From: Fulvivirga imtechensis AK7
GTDB taxonomy: Bacteria > Bacteroidota > Bacteroidia > Cytophagales > Cyclobacteriaceae
Assembly (NCBI RefSeq): GCF_000331535.1
Contig: NZ_AMZN01000061.1
Span: 1-50,489, forward strand
Direction of reading: 5' to 3'
DNA: 50,489 nucleotides
Position numbers and translations under genes: made by a program. Below, in pieces: positions 15,962 to 22,288 of the stretch (positions within the stretch are counted from its first letter, which is position 1; the number at the start of each line of letters is the position of its first letter). The notes below the pieces were generated by a model. It saw only the letters and a program-made list of their open reading frames with translations. It had not been told where the DNA came from and did not search any database.

Positions 15962-17293
15962 CTATCTACCAAACGGATTCAACGCTGCCAGACCTTTCTT
16001 TCCCCCTCCCATTTTATTCATGGTCTTCATCAGCTTTTTCATATCGTTGAACTGCTTAAGCAGGTTATTCACTTCTTGTACGGATGTGCCACTACCAGTC
16101 GCAATTCGCTTTCTTCTGCTTCCATTGATAAGCTCAGGCTGCTCGCGCTCTTCGTTGGTCATAGAGCGTATGATGGCCTCTATCGGCTTAAATGAGTCAT
16201 CATCTACATCAATACCTTTTAAGGCCTTACCCATACCTGGGATCATTCCCATCAGGTCTTTGATGTTACCCATTTTCTTGATCTGCTCCAGTTGAGAAAG
16301 GAAATCGTTGAAATCAAACTGATTTTTACGGATCTTTTTATTAAGTCTGCGAGCCTCCTCTTCATCAAAAGTCTGTTGTGCTTTCTCTACCAGCGATACC
16401 ACATCACCCATACCCAGGATCCTGTTGGCCATCCTGTCAGGGTGAAATTTATCAATAGCATCCATTTTTTCACCGGTACTGATAAACTTAATCGGTTTAT
16501 CCACTACCCTGCGAATAGAAATGGCCGCACCGCCACGTGTATCACCATCCAGTTTGGTCAATACAACACCATCGAAGTTCAGGCGGTCATTAAAAGCCTT
16601 GGCTGTATTTACCGCATCCTGACCTGTCATGGAGTCGACTACAAAGAGGGTTTCAGAGGGATTGAGCGCTTGCTTCAGACGAGTGATCTCATCCATCATC
16701 TCCTCATCAACCGCCAAACGGCCGGCTGTATCGACTATTACTATCTTCTTGTTATTATCCTTCGCGTATTTGATCGCATTATTGGCAATCTTAACGGCAT
16801 CCTTGTTCTCAGGCTCGGCATATACATCTACTTTGATCTGCTCGCCAAGTACTTTCAACTGGTCGATGGCAGCAGGTCGGTAAATGTCACATGCGGTCAA
16901 AAGTACCTGACGCCCCTGCCCTTTCAGATAGTTGGCCAGCTTACCGGAAAAAGTGGTTTTACCGGAACCCTGCAAACCGGAAATCAATATAACCGCGGGA
17001 TTGCCCTCTATGTCTATATCTTCATGCCGCCCGCCCATGAGTTCGGTGAGCTGATCATTAGTAATTTTAGTCAAAAGCTGGCCTGGTGATACTGCAGTAA
17101 GTACATCTCGCCCCAATGCCTGCTCTTTTATCTCATCCGTTACCTCCTTGGCTACCTTATAGTTTACATCCGCATCGATCAACGCTCTTCTGATCTCCTT
17201 TACTGTGGTGGCTACGTTTACTTCCGTAATACTGCCCTGCCCTTTTAAGGTCTGGAATGCTTTTTCTAGCTTATAACTTAAATTATCAAACAT
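15962..17293 (-). CDS. ffh: Signal recognition particle protein Ffh
   Basis: This 443-residue SRP54 GTPase binds signal sequences on the ribosome and docks with FtsY. The N domain is residues 1-90. The G domain has the P-loop GLQGSGKTTFSGKLA, DTAGRLAVDEEMM, and TKLDGDTRGGAA. The Met-rich M domain (MGNIKDLMGMIPGMGKALK...RRKRIATGSGTSVQEVNNLLKQFNDMKKLMKTM) ends at GGGKKGLAALNPFGR. The family start MFDNLSYKLEKAFQ fixes the ATG at 17293. Fifteen open codons upstream are not part of the protein. It is a single transcription unit with its own terminator. Confidence 0.96.
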   Translation of the reverse strand: MFDNLSYKLEKAFQTLKGQGSITEVNVATTVKEIRRALIDADVNYKVAKEVTDEIKEQALGRDVLTAVSPGQLLTKITNDQLTELMGGRHEDIDIEGNPAVILISGLQGSGKTTFSGKLANYLKGQGRQVLLTACDIYRPAAIDQLKVLGEQIKVDVYAEPENKDAVKIANNAIKYAKDNNKKIVIVDTAGRLAVDEEMMDEITRLKQALNPSETLFVVDSMTGQDAVNTAKAFNDRLNFDGVVLTKLDGDTRGGAAISIRRVVDKPIKFISTGEKMDAIDKFHPDRMANRILGMGDVVSLVEKAQQTFDEEEARRLNKKIRKNQFDFNDFLSQLEQIKKMGNIKDLMGMIPGMGKALKGIDVDDDSFKPIEAIIRSMTNEEREQPELINGSRRKRIATGSGTSVQEVNNLLKQFNDMKKLMKTMNKMGGGKKGLAALNPFGR

Positions 17294-17383
17294 ATCTTTC
17301 TCAAATGGATTTTGGGTTTGCAAAAATAAGAATTTCAAAGATGAAATTTTATCTGTTCGCGATCTTTTACGGCTTTTCTGCTC

Positions 17384-17418
17384 TGTTCTCAGTTCTCAGT
17401 GTGTCCGTTCTCAGTTTT
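17384..17418. repeat. ACTGAGAAC-word array (inverted orientation)
   Basis: TGTTCTCAGTTCTCAGTG is followed by GTCCGTTCTCAGTTTT. Its reverse complement repeats ACTGAGAAC, the same word as at 1071-1109. It fills the spacer between ffh and moeA and abuts the moeA stop at 17420. Confidence 0.65.
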
Positions 17419-17419
17419 G

Positions 17420-18610
17420 CTATCGGTATGTATATAGAGGAAATACTTCTCCAGCCTCAAACTGCGCACGATCCGGGGGCAGCTCCAGAAAGGCATCTGC
17501 TTCCAGCAAATTAGCCAAATCTCCTGATCCCCTGCCCACCACCGGTTCAGCCTGCAACTCACCTCCTGCATATACAACCTTCACCTGTAGAAAATAAGAC
17601 AGCTCCGGTGCAAAAGAGAAAGGCGCTGCCAGTTTTGCTTTAGCCTGTTTACCTTTTTTACCATAAGAAGCGTTAAGATAGGCCACCACATACTTGTAAA
17701 AACACATGAATGTTGAAACGGGATTGCCGGGCAATGCGAATACAGCGGTTCCTGAATTATGCTTGCCGAACCAGAAGGGTTTTCCGGGCCTCTGCTTTAC
17801 GCCATGGAAATACTTTTCGACACCTAAGCTGCTCAATACCTCCGGAACATAATCCTTCTTACCTTTTGAAACACCTCCACTTAATATCACCACATCATGC
17901 TCAGCTAAAATAACTTTCAACTCTGATGTCAACACTTGTTTCTCATCTTTTATATGAAAGATATTTGTCTTGTGCCGAAGGTCGGCCAGAGCAGCTCCCA
18001 GTGCATATACATTCGATTTTCTGATTTGATAGGGGTTGGGGGTATCCTCGATATCCACCAGCTCATCGCCAGTACTTACAATAGCTATCCGCAGGTGTTT
18101 GGCTACCTTTACTTTAGATTTTCCTACCGTGGCCAATACTGCTATCTCCGCCGGAGACAATACCTGTGACTTGCTCATCAGCACATCGCCTGCTTTTCTA
18201 TCGGTGCCTTTCAAATGTATGTTTTGTAACACCTTTATTTCTTCGAGATCAATGAGAGCCTTTTTACCTTCAACGGTAACATCCTCATACCGAATCACCA
18301 CGTCTGTTCCCTGTGGCAGCATCGCGCCTGTCATCACTTCCAGGCAATTTTTACTATCAGATAAAACAGCCTGTGGAGAACCTGCTGTCTGTATGCCCTC
18401 TATAGTATATTCTCTCCTTCCTTTTTCCCATTCATGTGAGTCGATAGCTATTCCATCCATCATCACACGATTAAAAGGTGGAAAGTCCCGGTCTGCATAT
18501 ACATCTTCCATTAAGACACGGTTAAGAGCGTCATTAAACCCCACCTCCTCCACTTCAGGGCTGACAACGTGTGATAAGATTATACTGGTGGCTTCCTCTA
18601 CAGCGATCAT
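17420..18610 (-). CDS. moeA: Molybdopterin molybdenumtransferase
   Basis: This 396-residue cytosolic enzyme inserts molybdenum into molybdopterin. Family blocks are FPPFNRVMMDGIAI near the start, VMTGAMLPQGTDVVIRYEDV, STGDELVDIEDTPNPYQIRKSN, the MPT-binding SGGVSKGKKDYVPEVL, and KQRPGKPFWFGK with ALPGNPVSTFMCF. The C-terminal MoeA domain IV is present, so the protein is complete. It is transcribed away from moaC with a 74-bp divergent spacer (18611-18684), a natural place for shared control of the island. Confidence 0.95.
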   Translation of the reverse strand: MIAVEEATSIILSHVVSPEVEEVGFNDALNRVLMEDVYADRDFPPFNRVMMDGIAIDSHEWEKGRREYTIEGIQTAGSPQAVLSDSKNCLEVMTGAMLPQGTDVVIRYEDVTVEGKKALIDLEEIKVLQNIHLKGTDRKAGDVLMSKSQVLSPAEIAVLATVGKSKVKVAKHLRIAIVSTGDELVDIEDTPNPYQIRKSNVYALGAALADLRHKTNIFHIKDEKQVLTSELKVILAEHDVVILSGGVSKGKKDYVPEVLSSLGVEKYFHGVKQRPGKPFWFGKHNSGTAVFALPGNPVSTFMCFYKYVVAYLNASYGKKGKQAKAKLAAPFSFAPELSYFLQVKVVYAGGELQAEPVVGRGSGDLANLLEADAFLELPPDRAQFEAGEVFPLYTYR

Positions 18611-18684
18611 TTGCGTAACTTTGTTTATAGGTGATAGACATGGTAAAACTAGCCTTTAATTTATAAATCAGAAAAACGAAACCC

Positions 18685-19161
18685 TTGAAAGAGAACAAAT
18701 TCACCCACGTTGATGGAGCAGGAAATCCTAAAATGGTTGACGTATCGGATAAATCAATTACGAAGCGTACAGCCAGGGCTCAGTCACGTATTGCAGTTGA
18801 TAATAATATTTTGAGCTTGTTGAAAAATGACGAAATCCACACCAAAAAGGGACCTGTTTTTCATACCTGCATCATTGCAGGTGTAATGGCCGCGAAGAAG
18901 ACATCAGATATTATTCCGTTTTGCCACCCCATAGCATTAGATGACTGTCAGATCAGTATACATGTAGAACAGAATGAAATCGTGATAGACTGTACAGCCA
19001 TCACCACGGGAAAAACAGGTGTGGAGATGGAAGCATTAACGGGTGCATCGGCAGCAGCCCTCACCTTTTACGATATGTGTAAGGCCCTGTCACATGATAT
19101 TGTGATCAAAGACACCCGGTTAATGAGCAAAACGGGTGGGAAAAAAGATTTTTTTCGATAA
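18685..19161 (+). CDS. moaC: Cyclic pyranopterin monophosphate synthase
   Basis: This 158-residue cytosolic enzyme works with MoaA to turn the GTP-derived intermediate into cyclic pyranopterin monophosphate. Signature segments are HVDGAGNPKMVDVSDKSITKRTARA, HTCIIAGVMAAKKTSDIIPFCHPI, TGKTGVEMEALTGASAAALTFYDMCKA, and the C-terminal LMSKTGGKKDFFR. The start is a TTG at 18685. The first in-frame ATG would remove the conserved THVDGAGNP segment, so TTG is strongly preferred. Its last base is shared with the mobA start (TAATG), so the two genes are coupled. Confidence 0.95.
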   Translation: MKENKFTHVDGAGNPKMVDVSDKSITKRTARAQSRIAVDNNILSLLKNDEIHTKKGPVFHTCIIAGVMAAKKTSDIIPFCHPIALDDCQISIHVEQNEIVIDCTAITTGKTGVEMEALTGASAAALTFYDMCKALSHDIVIKDTRLMSKTGGKKDFFR

Positions 19162-19721
19162 TGACCCCTCCTCTATATGGCCTGGTGCTTATCGGTGGTA
19201 AAAGTACCCGTATGGGTACAGACAAAAGCCTGCTGAAATACCACGATAAAGATCAACGAGAACAGGTTTATCATCTACTCGACCAATACTGCTCAAAAGT
19301 ATTTTTATCATGTAACCAGGAACAAGCTGATGAATTAAACCTTCCATACATAGTCGATATAAAACGTGATTTCGGCCCGTTGTCCGGCATTATGAGCGCT
19401 TTCACATATCGACCTGACGTAGCCTGGCTGGTTGTTGCATGTGATATGCCCAAAATTGACAATGAGGTGATCGAACAGTTGATCAGCAATCGAAACCCAA
19501 ACATGTTAGCTACCTGCTACTATACAAACTTCCCGGAACCCCTATGCTCCATCTGGGAACCTGCTGCCTTCGAAGCTTTGAAGGAATTTTTAGAAAAACA
19601 AAGACCAAGGCCACGCATATTCCTGGAAATCAATAAGGTAGAGTATATAAAAGCAGACGCATCGCTAACTTCAAAACTGGTCAACATTAATACACCTGAA
19701 GAAAAAAAGAGAATTGAATAA
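19161..19721 (+). CDS. mobA: Molybdenum cofactor guanylyltransferase
   Basis: This 186-residue protein adds GMP from GTP to molybdopterin, giving the dinucleotide cofactor used by DMSO-reductase-type enzymes. The nucleotide-binding start LVLIGGKSTRMGTDKSLLKY is diagnostic, although the usual LAGG is LIGG here. DIKRDFGPLSGIMSA and the metal-site VACDMPKI follow, then PEPLCSIWEP. The length is normal (about 190). The start overlaps moaC by one base. Its presence implies that a molybdopterin-guanine-dinucleotide enzyme exists elsewhere in the genome. Confidence 0.9.
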   Translation: MTPPLYGLVLIGGKSTRMGTDKSLLKYHDKDQREQVYHLLDQYCSKVFLSCNQEQADELNLPYIVDIKRDFGPLSGIMSAFTYRPDVAWLVVACDMPKIDNEVIEQLISNRNPNMLATCYYTNFPEPLCSIWEPAAFEALKEFLEKQRPRPRIFLEINKVEYIKADASLTSKLVNINTPEEKKRIE

Positions 19722-19972
19722 ATATCAGCCCCAATATGGCTGCGTGAGTCTTATTTTGGGAGAACTCCTTTAAAATTCGTAGAAGAGCTTCTACATTTTT
19801 CAGAATCAATAATTTAATTGAACTACAAATTTATTAAGTGTTATAAAACAGGAAGTTATGCATGCATAAAATTGTAAGTAGCTGATTTTCTTCATGATAA
19901 ACACAAAGTTAAGCACTATTATTGCTATGCTTCATTTGTAGCAACCGTTAAGCTCATAAAGTAACCATAGGG
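19722..19972. other. Intergenic stretch without a gene
   Basis: This AT-rich spacer lies after mobA. AGAAGAGCTTCT (19781-19792) is a perfect 12-bp palindrome. No other feature is supported. It leads into the composite word element at 19973-20210. Confidence 0.5.
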
Positions 19973-20210
19973 CTAAGCCATACCAGGCCGGAGATAAATA
20001 GTCGGCAGTTGGCAGAAGCAATAGGCAAAAAAAGAGAGACGTGAGTACCTAGTCGTGAGTCATGAGTAAAAGAGTAAATAACACTGAGTTTATAGTCTCA
20101 GTTAAAAACTTACAGCTTGAAACCTGCGGCTTGTCGCTTAATTCGTAAATCAAAAATCGTAAATCGTAAATTGATTCTCAATACTCAATACTAATATCTC
20201 AATACTAAAT
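19973..20210. repeat. Full-length composite word element (at least five modules)
   Basis: In order it holds: AAGCCATACC; GGCAGT words (19999-20030); GTGAGT words (20039-20068); CAGCTTG words (20108-20141); CGTAAAT words (20141-20173); CTCAATACT words (20175-20210). The element ends 9 bp before the ATG of the small membrane ORF at 20220. Subsets of these modules in the same order precede 523 and 6508. Confidence 0.75.
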
Positions 20211-20219
20211 TATATACAG

Positions 20220-20327
20220 ATGAAGGATTTAGAAAACAACACCATTACGAAAGAGCTGATTGGGATTTTCATCTTCAGCTTTATAGTTTCCGTAGCAATT
20301 GTAGTAGTATTCTTTATGCTCCTTTAG
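20220..20327 (+). CDS. Candidate 35-residue single-span membrane protein
   Basis: The frame starts ATG at 20220 and ends TAG at 20327. It has a polar head (MKDLENNTITKELIG) and one strong membrane helix (IFIFSFIVSVAIVVVFFMLL). The layout of charged head then hydrophobic helix is what a real small membrane protein would have, and chance frames in this DNA rarely show it. Against this, no promoter is evident and the leader is repeat DNA. It ends 4 bp inside the 3' end of the convergent moaE gene. The function is unknown; a role linked to Moco is only a guess from position. Confidence 0.4.
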   Translation: MKDLENNTITKELIGIFIFSFIVSVAIVVVFFMLL

Positions 20328-20734
20328 GGGTGTGCCGAAACCCACTCCTCACCGTCTTCAAAGATTTCCTTCTTCCAGATGGGCACTGTCTGCTTTAGTG
20401 TATCTATCGCATACTGGCAGGCGGCAAAAGCTTCTTTTCTATGAGATGACGAGACCGCAATGACCACGGCAATTTCTCCAATAGTAAGCTTCCCGATTCT
20501 ATGGTGAATAGTCATGTGCAGAATAGGCCATTTTTGTTTAGCTTCCTCAATGATTTTTTCAATCTCCTTTATGGCCATATTCAAATAGGTTTCAAACTCA
20601 AGCCTTATCACTTTTTTATCCCTGGTGGATGAACGCACAGTACCTATAAATACACTGACTCCTCCGGCATTGTCATCATATACTGTGGCTGTGATATTTT
20701 CAGGGTTTAGAGGGTGCTCGGTAATTTTTATCAT
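20324..20734 (-). CDS. moaE: Molybdopterin synthase catalytic subunit
   Basis: This 136-residue large subunit of the MPT synthase heterotetramer inserts two sulfurs into cyclic pyranopterin, using MoaD as donor. Typical segments are GGVSVFIGTVRSSTRDKKVIRLEFETY, HHRIGKLTIGEIAVVIAVSSSHRKEAFAACQYAID, and the C-terminal PIWKKEIFEDGEEWVSAHP with the catalytic Lys pair. It starts one base after the moaD stop codon, so moaD-moaE form a tight operon on the minus strand. The length is normal. Confidence 0.95.
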   Translation of the reverse strand: MIKITEHPLNPENITATVYDDNAGGVSVFIGTVRSSTRDKKVIRLEFETYLNMAIKEIEKIIEEAKQKWPILHMTIHHRIGKLTIGEIAVVIAVSSSHRKEAFAACQYAIDTLKQTVPIWKKEIFEDGEEWVSAHP

Positions 20735-20735
20735 A

Positions 20736-20978
20736 TTATCCTCCGCTTACAGGTGGGATCAGTGCAATCTCATCTTTTTCGGAAAGCCGAAGATCGTCCG
20801 GTGCGTATTCGTTATTCACGGCTATCAACAGTGAACGTAATTTCTTCATTTCCGGATATTCCGCGTACAGGTATTTCTTCAGGTCCCCAACATATCCCCC
20901 CTCATTTAGGCGGATCGTAAATGAATGATCCCCAATAATATCCCTGGTAATGCCAAAAAGTAAAATCTTCAGATCCAT
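20736..20978 (-). CDS. moaD: Molybdopterin synthase sulfur carrier subunit
   Basis: This 80-residue ubiquitin-like protein ends in the required Gly-Gly (IPPVSGG). That terminus is adenylated and converted to a thiocarboxylate before sulfur transfer in MoaE. The beta-grasp core is visible in ILLFGITRDIIG and DEIALIPPVSGG. It is the first gene of the moaD-moaE pair. The MoeB-type adenylyltransferase that would activate it is not in the window. Confidence 0.92.
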   Translation of the reverse strand: MDLKILLFGITRDIIGDHSFTIRLNEGGYVGDLKKYLYAEYPEMKKLRSLLIAVNNEYAPDDLRLSEKDEIALIPPVSGG

Positions 20979-21112
20979 GTGCTTCTGTGTGATGCCTTGT
21001 AAAACTGCCTTGTAAAACTAAGATAACTTAAAACCTTTCAGTAGTAACAATAATATGAGGAGAATTGCTTACAAAACTCCGGAATTTGTTTGTATACGCT
21101 TCACTTAACGTA

Positions 21113-21190
21113 ATGGATTATCAATCAGGCGAACTATTGGCGGATTTAAAAAAACGACAAAAAGAACCAAAATTTGCGGATATAGGTTAA
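21113..21190 (+). CDS. Candidate 25-residue leader ORF before moaA
   Basis: ATG at 21113 to TAA at 21190 encodes MDYQSGELLADLKKRQKEP followed by KFADIG. The stop lies 8 bp before the moaA ATG at 21199, so ribosomes ending here could restart on moaA. It is short and could be chance, since no homologue can be judged by eye. It would only be expressed if transcription starts upstream of 21113. Confidence 0.25.
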   Translation: MDYQSGELLADLKKRQKEPKFADIG

Positions 21191-21198
21191 ATTTGGAT

Positions 21199-22194
21199 AT
21201 GCCTAACGCTCAATTAACAGACAATTTTGGCAGGCCCATTACATATCTCAGATTGGCTGTAACAGACAGGTGCAACCTGCGTTGCTTCTATTGTATGCCG
21301 GAAGAGGGGATCAACTATCTACCGAAGAAGGAACTTCTGACCTATGAAGAAATGGAGCGACTTATTTCCGTAACATCCGAACTGGGGATTAAAAAGGTGC
21401 GCATTACAGGAGGAGAGCCGTTTGTAAGAAGAGATATGATCACCTTCCTGGAGCAGCTCAGCAAAATTCCCCTGTTAGATGAACTGCATGTCACCACAAA
21501 CGGTGTTTTTACTGCCGCTTACATTGAGCAACTAAAAGCGATCAACATATCGTCCGTTAACTTAAGCCTGGACACGCTTGATCCTGATCGGTTTTTGGCC
21601 ATAACACGGAGAGATGAGTTTAATAAGGTAATGCGAACTTTCAACTTGTTGCTTGAAGCGGGCATTCCACTCAAGCTGAACATGGTGGTAATGGATGGAA
21701 AAAATATTGAAGATATCCTTCCCATGGCAGAGTTAACCCGTGACCTGCCGGTATCTGTAAGATTTATTGAAGAAATGCCCTTTAACGGCACCGGTACCTA
21801 CAAAGCGTTGAAATGGGACCATGCGCGTATTTTATCTACTTTAAAAGAAACCTATCCGGATATAAGCAAAATGGAAGACCCAAAAAACAGTACGGCCAGC
21901 CACTACAAAATTCCGGGCGCCTCTGGTAATATAGGCATTATCGCTGCCTATACCCGCACTTTCTGTGGCAGTTGCAACAGAATTCGGGTTACCTCTCAAG
22001 GTGTTTTGAAAACCTGCTTGTACGATAGGGGCGCCCTGGATATAAAAAGTCTATTACGCAGTAGCACATCTGATGAAGCATTAAAAGCGGAACTGATCCG
22101 AGCCATTAATTCAAGGCATAAGGATGGCTGGGCAGCCGAGGCTTCTCGCAAGGATAAGAAAAACCACGAATCGATGTCTACAATTGGTGGCTAG
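21199..22194 (+). CDS. moaA: GTP 3',8-cyclase (radical SAM)
   Basis: This 331-residue enzyme performs the first step of Moco synthesis, converting GTP to 3',8-cyclo-7,8-dihydro-GTP. The radical SAM cluster is C25-x3-C29-x2-C32 (DRCNLRCFYCM). The second Fe-S cluster is in RTFCGSCNRIRVTSQGVLKTC, and the C-terminus carries the required Gly-Gly (MSTIGG). ATG 21199 is preferred to the TTG at 21193, two codons earlier. The gene is divergent from moaD-moaE across a 220-bp spacer that contains a 25-codon ORF just before it. Confidence 0.96.
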   Translation: MPNAQLTDNFGRPITYLRLAVTDRCNLRCFYCMPEEGINYLPKKELLTYEEMERLISVTSELGIKKVRITGGEPFVRRDMITFLEQLSKIPLLDELHVTTNGVFTAAYIEQLKAINISSVNLSLDTLDPDRFLAITRRDEFNKVMRTFNLLLEAGIPLKLNMVVMDGKNIEDILPMAELTRDLPVSVRFIEEMPFNGTGTYKALKWDHARILSTLKETYPDISKMEDPKNSTASHYKIPGASGNIGIIAAYTRTFCGSCNRIRVTSQGVLKTCLYDRGALDIKSLLRSSTSDEALKAELIRAINSRHKDGWAAEASRKDKKNHESMSTIGG

Positions 22195-22288
22195 CATTTT
22201 TCAGATATAAAGATTTACGTTTTCATTTTGATATTTTTTTAAAGAAAGATAAAACCTCTATTTTGCACCACCCTATAATAGAGTAATT

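Noticed and set aside
16292-17089. 265-codon plus-strand frame opposite ffh
   Set aside because: It is the antisense of conserved Ffh codons, has no recognisable domain and no promoter, and Ffh is certain on the other strand.
17257-17514. Hydrophobic plus-strand frame across the ffh-moeA spacer
   Set aside because: It reads through the ACTGAGAAC-word array and into antisense moeA; the hydrophobicity comes from the T-rich repeat.
19973-20210. CRISPR array
   Set aside because: The repeats are 6-10 bp, directly adjoining and degenerate, with no spacers of constant length and no cas genes.
21188-21195. TAAATTTG as the moaA -7 box
   Set aside because: It would place the transcription start inside or after the ATG at 21199, with no -33 element at the right distance.
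22259-22265. TATTTTG as a -7 box for the YfhO-like gene
   Set aside because: It is one base too short for TAnnTTTG and no -33 match is present.
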